Shown one piece after another: positions 43,501-50,570 of a stretch of DNA of 64,000 bases. Numbering within the stretch: position 1 is the first letter of the stretch; each line of letters begins with the position of its first letter. This DNA is from Planococcus citri. Its lineage: Eukaryota; Arthropoda; Insecta; Hemiptera; Pseudococcidae. The notes below the pieces were generated by a model. The model worked only from the letters and a program-made list of their open reading frames with translations, was not told the DNA's origin and ran no database searches. The position numbers and the translations under genes were made by a program. The stretch spans positions 43,744,836 through 43,808,835 of the forward strand of contig NC_088681.1 in NCBI RefSeq assembly GCF_950023065.1, written 5' to 3'.

Positions 43501-46147
43501 TGCTATCATGTTGTAGGAAATTACAAATCACTCGAGCAAAACGAATAATAATCTCTGATTACTTGAATAACGTTGATACTTCAAAATAAAAAAACATTTT
43601 AAACACGAGAATAAAATTCTCAAACTCGAAAAATAGAGAATTAAATCTTTATTTACTTATAGCGGTCATTGACCAAAAATATGGTTCAACGAACTCGAAC
43701 GTACATAAAGAAAACAGTTACAAAAGCTCTGATAACTTTACAACTTGAAGTAATAAATTGTAATAACGCGTCGAACAAATATTCAAAACGAAAACGGAAT
43801 TTTTTAGACTCGAGAAAAATAAATAGCCAACAGTTTCAATTAGAGGATAAAATCCCGGCGCATGGCCAACAATTTTTTATACTTGTGAAAACGGATCTTC
43901 AGAATTTAAAACTCTTAAAAAAAATTTAAAAAAACGTAATAGTTACGGTTATCGATTTATGCAGTTTTTCCAACAATAATAAATGTGAATTTAAACAAAT
44001 AAAATTGAACGACATCAAAATAAAGAAAAACTGAAATTGAATCGAAAACTGAAACTAAAAATGGAAACCTTGAGATGAAGGATTTTTTACATTGGAGAAA
44101 CCCATTGCTAGTTCATCAACAATTTTGAACTTTCAGGGGAAATATTTTCAACTTTTTTGAGGGGGAGGGTCGCGAGCCGGGGTTGGGGCTGCGGAGCAGC
44201 CCAGGGGGCGGACGCTCTAGTTATGAATTATGATAATTACCAGCAGGATTCTCAAAAATCTGGTTTTCGGACGTTTTTTAAATCTCTTTTGTAATTTACC
44301 AAAAATTAACAGGCAGTAATTTACCAAAAATTACCAGGCAGTAATTAACCAAAAATTACCAGTAATTTACTTACCGAATATTGCCAGTAATTTACCAGAA
44401 ATTACCACTAATTCATCAAAAATTACCACCAAATTACAAAACTCTAATTTCATTAATAATTTCGAGATTTTTCACTGAAAATGAACTTAATATGGAACAT
44501 ATACTTAACCAAGTCTACTTCACATTCTTCTGTTGTCTTCTTAGGAAATCGAAGAAAACTGCCAAGATCTAGTTCAGCAGCTTGCCGAGCACTGGTCTCA
44601 GCTGCAATTGGATGGTACCAGCAACATATGGATCTTGAAACCCGCAGCCAAATCTAGAGGTCGAGGTATTTGCATAATGAAAAAACTAGAAGACATTTTA
44701 GCAAAATTGGGATCCATGCATACAAAAGATAATCGTTATGTGGCTCAAAAATACATAGGTTGGTGACCCAATCCATCATCTCTTTTCTCTCTTTTCAAAT
44801 ACTTAGGTATTGAAAAAAAAAAAAGATCGGTAATTTTAATATGTATATCAACTTGTATGACTTTCTTTTTCTCTCATCATTTAGAAAGACCTTTGTTGAT
44901 CTACGATACGAAATTCGACATAAGGCAATGGTTCCTGGTAACATGCGCTTTCCCATTGACCGTTTGGATGTACAAGTAAGAGGTCTAATTTCTTGCTTCT
45001 GAAGTTCTTAATTAATTTTATTGGTCAATGTTTAATTATTTTCAACAGGGAAAGCTATTTGAGATTCTGTTCCCAATTATTTTCTCTTATAAATACTCAC
45101 GAATCGGTGCACCTTTCCAATAACGCAGTTCAGTGCAAATACACCAACGCCAAACGAGACCAAAATTTACCAGATGAGAATATGTGGGATTGTTACACCT
45201 TCAAAACCTACTTAAGGTAATGCTAGAGCTCCCTTTCCCCTCAAATAGGCTTTAGCTACATTTCATTCAATTTCCTCACAGATCAAAAGGTAAACCAGAA
45301 ATCTGGGAGACGACAATATACCCAGGAATGTGCCAAAACATCATTGGTACCCTGTTAGCCAGTCAGGACACCATGGATCATAGAAGGAACTGTTTCGAGC
45401 TATTTGGAGCCGACTTCATGTTAACTGATAACTGCCAACCGTGGTTAATTGAGATCAATTCTGGTCCTAGCATGTCACCCAGTACCAGTATCACTGCTCG
45501 AATGTGTGCTCAAGTCATGGATGACGTAATCAAAGGTAAACGATTAGATTCTCAGAATATTACCCAATTTGAACGAACTTCCTCTAATTCATTATTTCAC
45601 CTCTAAACCAGTTGTCATTGACAGGAAACTAGACAAAAATGCAGACACAGGTATGTTCGAACTGGTCTACAAACAAATCATACCACCTCCTCAACCTTAC
45701 ATGGGTCAGAACCTCGTAGTAAGAGGCATAAAAATAGAATCTGCCAATAAACCCAAGCCCGACAAAAAGAAGATCTCGAATCCGATCAGAGAAAAATCAT
45801 CAAACGCTACGAATCGTCTGGAAAAATACTCTGGAAAATTCATCCTAGTCAGGAATCGTATCAGAGAAAAATCGCATTGTTTTGATCTCACCAAATACAC
45901 CAACGTCAAAGTTAAACCTCAAACCAAGGTGGTCAAAAGTGGAAACTCTATAAATAAAAAGAAACATCTAGAGTGGCAGAAAGGTTTGTGGAAGAATAAT
46001 AAAGAAAATACCTTCGTGAGTACCAGCAGCCCTGCTAAACAGTTACCATTTGTTAACGATATGTTCAAAATTAAACCATCTTCTCCAGTTACCAAAAGCA
46101 AAGTTAATCCAGTTCTTCCCAAGATTGTGACCGAAAATCATTTATAG
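34376..46147 (+). CDS. TTLL3: TTLL3-type tubulin glycylase gene (ten coding exons)
   Basis: Coding exons are 34376-34528, 35194-35293, 35383-35618, 35725-35934, 36042-36242, 44545-44758, 44885-44975, 45049-45216, 45282-45535 and 45612-46147. Every join is GT-AG, keeps frame and sums to 720 residues plus TAG. The N-terminal LKILVEKAIQ...FTVLGPF and FTTK|AGLCSSL blocks are those of the TTLL3/TTLL8 group. The TTL (ATP-grasp) domain covers about 325-545: WILKP (K332), KSRGRG, FDIRQWFLVT, ELFGADFMLTD and WLIEINSGPSM (E515, N517 for metal/ATP). The family adds glycine to tubulin glutamates in axonemes. A basic tail (about 590-720) could help bind microtubules. The 8.3-kb intron after exon 6 holds several mobile elements. 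Upstream in-frame sequence back to the acceptor 34266 is open, so the N terminus could be longer. Confidence 0.9.
35194..35293 (+). CDS. TTLL3: TTLL3-like gene, exon 3
   Basis: Acceptor GTAAAG ends at 35193 after a T-rich tract; donor AAG|GTAAAA follows at 35294. It encodes NHRTFTVLGPF and LKLRGWIEKL, matching the start of the glycylase N-terminal domain. Phase 0 in, phase 1 out. Confidence 0.85.
35383..35618 (+). CDS. TTLL3: TTLL3-like gene, exon 4
   Basis: Acceptor TTTTCAAGCAG ends at 35382; donor AAG|GTGAGT starts at 35619. It encodes LLRDYCVDFIWTMKNEPI and ends FTTK. The acidic linker typical of vertebrate TTLL3 is shorter here. Confidence 0.88.
35725..35934 (+). CDS. TTLL3: TTLL3-like gene, exon 5
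   Basis: Acceptor AATATAG ends at 35724; donor ACG|GTGAGT starts at 35935; phase 0 on both sides. It encodes AGLCSSLQQSHWY and FPRCFNISNEEELETF, the conserved block before the catalytic domain. Confidence 0.9.
36042..36242 (+). CDS. TTLL3: TTLL3-like gene, exon 6
   Basis: Acceptor CTTTCATTAG ends at 36041; donor AAG|GTGATT starts at 36243; phase 0. It encodes IPLASIEFAIQRCKQYI and the acidic HEDIDQTDQE stretch, ending DEDYVK before the 8.3-kb intron. Confidence 0.85.
37100..37600. repeat. Tandem pair of about 310-bp units at the left edge of the foldback
   Basis: The stretch from GCCATTCTGGAGCCTCCAGCG near 37111, through GAAGGCGTGAATA, GTTTAACGAGTT and GACACCTCAA near 37274, recurs at about 37417-37580. 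The second copy pairs with the right arm of the foldback, so the left side has one extra unit. Confidence 0.65.
37401..39318. mobile_element. Long near-perfect foldback (inverted repeat) inside the TTLL3-like intron
   Basis: The left arm, about 37401-38300, is inverted as the right arm, about 38562-39318. Matches include CTGACACGCGGATCG, AAAATTTTAGCTGCTGAAG and GACGTCAGATTTTTGATTGG in both arms. By eye the inner parts differ at only a few positions per 250 bases, about 98% identity. About 115-140 bases near 37616-37735 are unmatched, and the loop is about 260 bases. The apparent ORFs at 37714, 37956, 38396 and 38889 are mirror copies of arm sequence, not genes. Confidence 0.85.
39319..39334. 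repeat. Isolated pogo-like terminal sequence at the foldback edge
   Basis: AAGCGGGGCCGACTG followed by TA is the same terminus as the right end of the element at 49219-50203 (GCGGGGCCGACTG followed by TA). No partner terminus is seen left of the foldback. It may be a one-sided remnant of that family, or the foldback may use that terminus. Confidence 0.5.
39557..40200. mobile_element. 644-bp non-autonomous DNA element, hAT-like
   Basis: Terminal inverted repeats are TAGGGCTAGGATTTTTA at the left and its inverse ending CCTAGCCCTA at the right. A perfect 8-bp target duplication, CTCATCAA, lies at 39549-39556 and 40201-40208. The 8-bp size fits hAT transposition. The interior is AT-rich with repeated AAGCGCTATCAAA/AAAAAGCAAAA words and no transposase. 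Family assignment rests only on duplication length. Confidence 0.8.
40209..40801. other. AT-rich intron sequence without features
   Basis: Purine-rich A-tract DNA with a C homopolymer near 40402-40414. The minus-strand 126-codon frame is Phe/Ser-rich low-complexity sequence and is not taken as a gene. Confidence 0.5.
40807..41273 (-). repeat. 3' LTR of the gag-only element
   Basis: 467 bp, read on the minus strand as TGTTGGAAAAACTGC...CAACA. It carries GGTCAATGACC (plus-strand 40962-40972) followed, on the minus strand, by GCTATAAGTAAATAAAG, a TATA-like and poly(A)-like stretch. The 86-codon frame found in both LTRs is a by-product of LTR sequence. Confidence 0.93.
40962..40972. promoter_or_regulatory. 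Perfect GGTCA-A-TGACC inverted repeat in the 3' LTR of the gag-only element
   Basis: The same 11-mer palindrome as in the copia LTRs, again just before A/T-rich TATA/AATAAA sequence on the element's own strand. An IR-1 ecdysone-response-element geometry is inferred. Confidence 0.45.
41274..41280 (-). other. Polypurine tract of the gag-only element
   Basis: Seven C on the plus strand (TTTTTGTGGGGGGG on the element strand) directly before the 3' LTR. Confidence 0.65.
41515..43461 (-). CDS. gag: Intact copia-type Gag of the gag-only element
   Basis: First ATG at 43461 gives 648 codons to TAA at 41517-41515; the frame is open 3 bases further only as TTG. Residues 1-170 are acidic and charged, with Asp/Asn/Ala/Gly-rich repeats (GDDRNESNA and GDDRSGDAG). 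About 185-360 hold the Gag core, beginning FLFKGENYPIWKKRI. Zinc knuckles begin at C402 (CKNCNRFGHSTSHC) and C434 (CYRCNGPGHIGRNC). The second is close to the knuckle in the copia element of this window, but the rest is divergent. A spacer with SNSGNGSGQSGPQ repeats and SDSLALANFSG, similar to GDSVAISNFG upstream of the copia protease, leads to the stop. It has no DSG protease motif. It would make capsids and bind RNA. Confidence 0.9.
   Translation of the reverse strand: MWKALVGGASNNESDENLDDSLNVENNSGEFAGFDQKSARTARNRKRNERKRLSRELKRKSIESIAAPAGDDRNESNAAIVAGDDRSGDAGNSTNEIGDDDAINARNFTNDINAGTNFARNSTYETGAPSSDARIMNDDLHFEEEIFESDDSDETSEKSSEYSNSSYDSDLSENGNVRLIMSGDHIDSVFLFKGENYPIWKKRIFASLRAKELLICVENPETVTDKKKAKAFNLIISRLDNSVYKLLKEEKCPKKLLKELDDRYEVVGGVVIVETRTALAKVDVDRFKSCKDYVNEVMMLTNKLEAAGVVLGDDEKYAYFLAGIRDKKRFESIIVSAKTALIGKPADPNLLVTLLKDYDDRNQTDENSKNVVKPSTSSLGAAMLADNSVNQNSKIDFRKVQCKNCNRFGHSTSHCKFNNPNYRNPTSPRGPIICYRCNGPGHIGRNCPLYGNEANASRNDTVCDSGGNSSNSGNGSGQSGPQNSNSGNGNGQSGPRPKPTTTASALTLFDNFVDSTNPETIKNRSSNAFLENPFDFSDGSNILNSFVSRDRKSNNLMSDSLALANFSGVKVDSDSIASNNDVFVDIALIGFEGSISPSLYSSGENSVSSSVSPSDFPSRINSVSGLKKGMGSRIVVVRDDSKFDNYLP
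43495..43508 (-). other. Primer-binding site of the gag-only element
   Basis: On the element strand TGATAGCAGAGCGC follows the LTR. It matches the complement of the initiator-methionine tRNA 3' end (TGGTAGCAGAG) except at the third base. Confidence 0.5.
43509..43975 (-). repeat. 5' LTR of the gag-only element
   Basis: 467 bp, identical to the other LTR except G at 43860. It carries GGTCAATGACC at 43664-43674. Short blocks such as GTAAAGTTATCAGAGCTTTTG on the element strand resemble GTAAAGTCATCGAGCTTTTTG in the copia LTR, suggesting distant common origin. Confidence 0.93.
43664..43674. promoter_or_regulatory. Perfect GGTCA-A-TGACC inverted repeat in the 5' LTR of the gag-only element
   Basis: Second copy of the 40962-40972 palindrome, in the promoter LTR. 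Confidence 0.45.
44280..44440. repeat. Minisatellite of AATTTACCAAAAATTACCAG units beside exon 7
   Basis: Units of about 20-25 bases based on AGTAATTTACCAAAAATTACC are repeated about six times, ending about 105 bases before the exon 7 acceptor. It is related to the TTACCGTAAA arrays at 15-18 kb. Confidence 0.7.
44545..44758 (+). CDS. TTLL3: TTLL3-like gene, exon 7 (start of ATP-grasp core)
   Basis: Acceptor CTTCTGTTGTCTTCTTAG ends at 44544; donor ATAG|GTTGGT starts at 44759. It encodes SNIWILKPAAKSRGRGICIM and ends VAQKYI. The Lys in ILKP (K332) is expected to bind ATP. Phase 0 in, phase 1 out. Confidence 0.92.
44885..44975 (+). CDS. TTLL3: TTLL3-like gene, exon 8
   Basis: Acceptor CATCATTTAG ends at 44884; donor CAA|GTAAGA starts at 44976. 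It encodes ERPLLIYDTKFDIRQWFLVT and LTVWMYK, a signature of TTL-domain proteins. Confidence 0.92.
45049..45216 (+). CDS. TTLL3: TTLL3-like gene, exon 9
   Basis: Acceptor TTTTCAACAG ends at 45048; donor AAG|GTAATG starts at 45217. It encodes ESYLRFCSQLFSL and NTHESVHLSNNAVQCKY, then NMWDCYTFKTYLR, in family order. Confidence 0.92.
45282..45535 (+). CDS. TTLL3: TTLL3-like gene, exon 10 (metal-binding end of the catalytic core)
   Basis: Acceptor TTTCCTCACAG ends at 45281; donor AAAG|GTAAAC starts at 45536. It encodes CFELFGADFMLTDNCQPWL followed by IEINSGPSMSPSTS. E515 and N517 are the expected metal ligands and are intact, so the enzyme looks active. Confidence 0.93.
45612..46147 (+). CDS. TTLL3: TTLL3-like gene, exon 11 (C-terminal tail and stop)
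   Basis: Acceptor CTCTAAACCAG ends at 45611. It encodes VVIDRKLDKNADTGMFELVY, which completes the family's conserved core, and then a Lys/Pro/Ser-rich tail of about 135 residues. Stop TAG is at 46145-46147. Confidence 0.92.
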
Positions 46148-46270
46148 CGATTTGAAGAGTTTTTTTTTTTTTTTGGTTTATTTCTACATATTTTACCTAT
46201 TTTATTTTTTCGACTACCGTGTACATTGATTGCGGTGTTTTTAGATTAATAAAGTAAGTACTATTGTTAA
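46148..46270 (+). terminator. 3' UTR and poly(A) signal of the TTLL3-like gene
   Basis: AATAAA at 46248-46253 lies about 100 bases after the stop codon and is followed by GTTAATGTTGAC. Cleavage is expected around 46265-46280. Confidence 0.7.
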
Positions 46271-46429
46271 TGTTGACTTGTGGATTATTTTTGAAGTAGG
46301 CCGGGGGGGGGTCCGTGAAGTTTTTAATGCTACAGAACTACCAAAGAGTAACTTAAATACACACATTCGAGCGCTCAACGACGTTTCCTTCATGGTAATT
46401 TTTAGTGATTTAAATGCTCTTTATAGTTT

Positions 46430-47570
46430 TTACGAAAAAGTAGGATGTTTGCAATTTTGGAAAAAGAGAAAGACTTTTTGGCAATTTTGATAGAAAACTG
46501 ATTTTTTTTGTAATTTTGACACTAAAACAAAAATCACCGATTTTTGCGACAGAAAAGCAACACTTTCTGGAAATTTGAATCAAAGAAAAACTAGTTTATT
46601 TCAGTAATTTTGGCAAAACAAGACAATTTTCATGGTTGTGGTCAAAAAAATTGATTTTTTTTGGTTATTTTCATAAGATAAACTGATTTTTGCCGCAAGT
46701 CTGACAAAAAAAATTGCTAGAAATGAAGCAACACTTTCTGCAAATTTTCTCCAAAAAAACAGTCACTTCTGAAATTTTCATTAAAAAAACAGGAATTTTT
46801 TTTGGCAATTTTGATTTAAAAAAAACTGGTTTTATTTGACAACTCACAGAACATGGGTCTTTTCTGGCAGTTTTGTCATTTTTTAGAAAAAGTAGGATTT
46901 TTTGCAATTTTGGCAAACAAACGATATTTTTCTCGTAATTTGGATAAAATAGGTAGGTAGTATGTAGGTACTTCATTTTTTTTTTACAATTTTGACAAAA
47001 ACCCAGATTTTTGCACCTAAGGAATTTTAGCACATTTTTAAAAAAAACGAGTTCTTTACAATTTTGGAAAAAAACAATTCTATGTGGCAATAATTTTGAT
47101 TTTAAAAAAAATGCAAAAAAGCTTCTTGGGCAATTTTGACAAAAACTGGACCTTATTAAAATATTGTTTAAACACAAGGACTATTTGTAAAGTGAGATTT
47201 TTTTAAAAATTTGATTTAAAAACTGATTTGCAATTTAGACAAAGAAAAACAAATTTTTCGCGAAAATTAAAACAATGGCTCTAGAAATTTTCACAAAAAA
47301 AAAAAGATTTTGGCAAATCATGGATTTTTTTTTACAGTTCTTACAAGTAGGTAGGTAGAATTTTTGCAATTTTAGCAAAAACAACTACCTAGCAAATTTT
47401 TCTAGGCAACTCCGATAAAAAAAGAAGTTTGTAGTAAATAGGTATACATATTTTTTCGCAAGTTTGGAAAAGAGCTAAGCAAGATTTCCTGGGAAATTTC
47501 ATTTTAAAAAAGACATGTCTTTTCAGCAACTTTGGTAAAAAACAGAACTTTTGTCTTTTTTTTGTGCATT
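46430..47570. repeat. Degenerate minisatellite of GGCAATTTTG/AAAAACTG units
   Basis: Words such as TTTTGGCAATTTTGATAAAAAAAC recur at irregular spacing of about 30-45 bases, in the opposite sense to the 6.4-kb array. The 168-codon minus-strand frame here is a product of the repeat. Confidence 0.6.
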
Positions 47571-49218
47571 AGATATGATGGGGTTCGGAGAAAGTGGACT
47601 GGAGAAATTGGTCATTTGAAAAAATGGCAATTTTGGCTTTTTCAATCGAGATAATGTATCTATTCGATTAGTCCGGGAACTTTCGTTGATTCCATTTTTC
47701 TCTTTGGGTTTCCATCAGTAACTATTGGGGACAAAATTTAGATGATAATAATATTCGCAGTGAATTTTTGAAAAAAAAACACAACTGTTCAGTTTTGGGT
47801 TTTAATTTTCTAGGTAGGTACTTGAAATGTCAGTTTTTCTTCGTAGGTCTCACGTCAGTTCTTGTTCAAAATCAATCGTGTTTTTTTTCAATTTTCGGTG
47901 TAGGTTATTGGTTTGTATTCCCCAATTAAATCATATATTTCCTCTCTCCCTTTCATGACCAGAAAATATTTAAAATTTCATTTCATCACATACAATTTAT
48001 TCACATAGAAAAACAGAAAAAATTTCACACAAAATTACATAAAATACTTATAGGTATTAACCCATAGAAACAACGCGTTGCACTTGGTTTAACGCAAAAA
48101 TAAAATATACAAAAATGTAACAGAATCAACATTAAGACATTAAAATAAATTAATAAGTAGATAAATACATTCAGCTTGAAATTTAATTCATTTTTTTTCT
48201 TTTTCTCAAAGAGATGTACCTAGTATTATTACATGGATTGGATATGTTATTTTCACCGACCACAAATTTTACTTTGAGCATACACTTTTGAAAAATTTCA
48301 GGTTTTTAAAATCCAAACCAAACCTAATGAATAGACAGCAAGTAGATAGGTATTCGGGTAACAAGATGTACTTCGTATCTATATCTACCTACTCAATTCA
48401 TCGTAGCTCAAATAAACAAAATTCTTGTACTCAAGTACAAAATATAACATCTAAATGCGCAAATATATTCAACAACCATGAATAAGACGTAGGTAGTAAT
48501 ATGTAAGTAGATAGTAAAACTCACTCGTGATAAAATTGACAAAAAGTTTGAATTTGGTCGATAACAATTTGATAATAACAAAATAAAATATAGAATTAAC
48601 ATGATAAAACACGATTACTTGAAGCACAACCATCAAATTGGTAACACAGAAGAAGAAAAAACAAGAATGAAATTCGGAAAATCAAGCAGAAAACATGCAA
48701 AAAACAATCGACAAAGCCCTTAACATGGAAAACAATAATCGCAAAATCACTCATACAGCCTCAATTCCAATTAATCAACCGGATACCTACGCTCACGCGA
48801 TGAAATAATGTTTTTAAGCCGTAAGTATTATAGGGTTGATAAGAAACCAATGGTTTGAAAAGTCTGATGGCATTTCCCATCGTACAATATTAGATCATAC
48901 GATCGACTCAACAAAGTGAATCACGAGACATCAAGTTTAGTATTTCTTCAAATAATAACTTAGGTACTTCACAAAATTATCACAACAATTTTTCTCGCAT
49001 TTTTTTTTTCAATTTTTTCGAAGAAAATGTCAACTCTTCTTGATAACTTTTTATTTATGTATAACCCAATTTCTTCAACTAAGGAATAGGGGATTCATTC
49101 CTCCAATACCTCTCGATTTAATCCAGCCCTGACGTAAACAAACTATTAAAGATGATGAATTTACCATCATCTACAGCCCACACGAATCATAAACACTCTT
49201 CCCTCACAAATCCTCATA
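47571..49218. other. AT-rich DNA, possibly the long 3' UTR of a minus-strand gene
   Basis: No ORF of note. If the terminal exon at 54189-54249 is real, its 3' UTR or downstream flank lies in this direction. Convergent arrangement with the TTLL3-like gene would follow. Confidence 0.3.
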
Positions 49219-50203
49219 CAGTCGGCCCCGCTTATTATGGATCCGCTTAATAAAATCACCCGTTTAATGCAATCAAATGGCTTGGTCCCGATTTTTTGTA
49301 CCTAATTACACAGAAAATCACTCGTTTAATGTAATCAGACTCCCCGCTTAGCAGAATCATTTTGTGAAAATATTGAGATACTTTTGGGAAAATGGCTTGT
49401 TTTTTCATACTTTAAATCAAAAATTTTGGAATTTTTCACATATTATTCTCTTATTTTTAAATTTTGATTTCTAACAACTTTCTGTCAAGTGATGATAAAG
49501 GTAAAAAGGTCTAAACATTTGAAAATTTGAAAAATAGATATGTTATGTACCTAAATCGCGAATTTGGGAGTACCTATCGGAATTTTAATCCATCTTTTTA
49601 GTGTGCATGTACATTGTGAAGTTGTAGTAAATTTTTTTATGTGAAAATAGTGTTCTTTCGAAGTCCCTCGGTGGCGTAGTAGGTAGAGCCGCGGACCTCC
49701 GTTCAAGAGGTACCCGGTTCAAACCCAGCTACAGAGGCAAGCTTGTGCGTGTAATTAAAAAATCGTTCGTGCAATTATCAACATTACACGCCAAGTACCG
49801 GGGGACTACCAGTTTAGCCGAGCTAACAGATAATGCACGCCATCTGTTAGCAGAATCAAAAAGCTGAAACTGGTTCGAGCGTCTATAGAGGTCAACACTG
49901 AGGAGCTCAGGGTCTCTAAACTACCCGGCTAGCTCCAAGGTGCTTGTGTAGATGTCACTAGAAAGCAACGGGAAACTACTAGTGGAAGCTCGAAACAACG
50001 TCGATTCCCCAGAATAATCGCAGTGGCAATAGGCATTCGCCTCACCCTGTAAGGGTACCACAAAAATGCGATTTCCAATGTCCTGTAAAGGACAAGGAAC
50101 CACGACGACGAGTGTTCTTTCAAAAGTTCGCTTTATAAAATCACCCGCTTAATAAAATCAATTTGCCTCGGACAAATGCGACCATAATAAGCGGGGCCGA
50201 CTG
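49219..50203. mobile_element. Pogo/Tc1-like non-autonomous DNA element with a nested SINE
   Basis: Perfect 22-bp terminal inverted repeats begin CAGTCGGCCCCGCTTATTAT. TA lies on both sides (49217-49218 and 50204-50205), the target duplication of Tc1/mariner/pogo elements. Sub-terminal CGCTTAATAAAATCACCCG words occur in both halves. No transposase is present. Removing the 451-bp SINE and one duplication copy leaves a core of about 520 bp. Confidence 0.85.
49660..50110 (+). mobile_element. tRNA-derived SINE
   Basis: The head (GAAGTCCCTCGGTGGCGTAGTAGG...) has a pol III A box, TGGCGTAGTAGG (49672-49683), and a B box, GGTTCAAACCC (49716-49726), 44 bases apart. An anticodon-like stem CCTC...GAGG encloses TTC, hinting at a tRNA-Glu origin. 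A body of about 350 bases follows and the tail ends ACGACGACG rather than poly(A). A perfect 11-bp target duplication, AGTGTTCTTTC, lies at 49649-49659 and 50111-50121. The ORFs on the minus strand here are not genes. Confidence 0.9.
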
Positions 50204-50570
50204 TAATTATACAATAGCCTATTATAGTTGAATTGTATCGATGAGTTCCGAGATACAATTCGATGGTTAGTATATGGTTACACATTTATAACCTATTCTG
50301 ATAAATATATTTTAATAAAGCGCAAAAACAACAACAACAATAAATAACAACAACACAACAATTAGAATTTCGAGTTGAATACACGCACAAAATATAAATA
50401 AGCTTTTTCAACTCTAAAAATACAACAAGTAGGACGATGAACTCCAACAGTGACCCTTTTGTAAATGATACATATTTTCACATTGAAAAATCATAAGGTT
50501 GGCAATAATGAAATCACTTGTGACCTTTTTTAAACATTGAAATTGAAATAAGATCTGAGAGAAAAACAAT
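50204..50570. other. Non-coding stretch without features
   Basis: AT-rich with a short ACAACAACAACAATAA tract near 50325. No gene or mobile element is recognised. Confidence 0.5.

Larger units (their letters stand above)
40807..43975 (-). mobile_element. Gag-only Ty1/copia-type LTR element (non-autonomous)
   Basis: LTRs 40807-41273 and 43509-43975 are both 467 bp and differ at one position (A 41158 versus G 43860). The 5-bp target duplication ATAAT lies at 40802-40806 and 43976-43980. A primer-binding site follows the 5' LTR (43495-43508) and a C-run, a purine tract on the minus strand, abuts the 3' LTR (41274-41280). The only ORF is Gag with two CCHC knuckles. The frame closes just before the position where protease would begin, and only about 240 bases follow before the LTR. 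Movement must depend on another element's polymerase. It lies antisense in the TTLL3-like intron. Confidence 0.93.
36243..44544 (+). other. 8.3-kb intron of the TTLL3-like gene, filled with mobile DNA
   Basis: Holds, in order, AT-rich DNA (36243-36860), a long foldback (37100-39318), a 644-bp element with an 8-bp target duplication (39557-40200), more AT-rich DNA, the gag-only LTR element on the opposite strand (40807-43975), and a minisatellite (44280-44440) close to the exon 7 acceptor. The other introns of this gene are 72-665 bases, apart from the roughly 1-kb leader intron. Confidence 0.8.

Noticed and set aside
40967..43929. Duplicated 86-codon frame at 40967-41227 and 43669-43929
   Set aside because: Identical because it lies in the two LTRs. 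It is on the strand opposite the element and has no protein features.
46671..47177. 168-codon minus-strand frame
   Set aside because: Product of the GGCAATTTTG minisatellite, seen as repeated LPK/KNC-type words.
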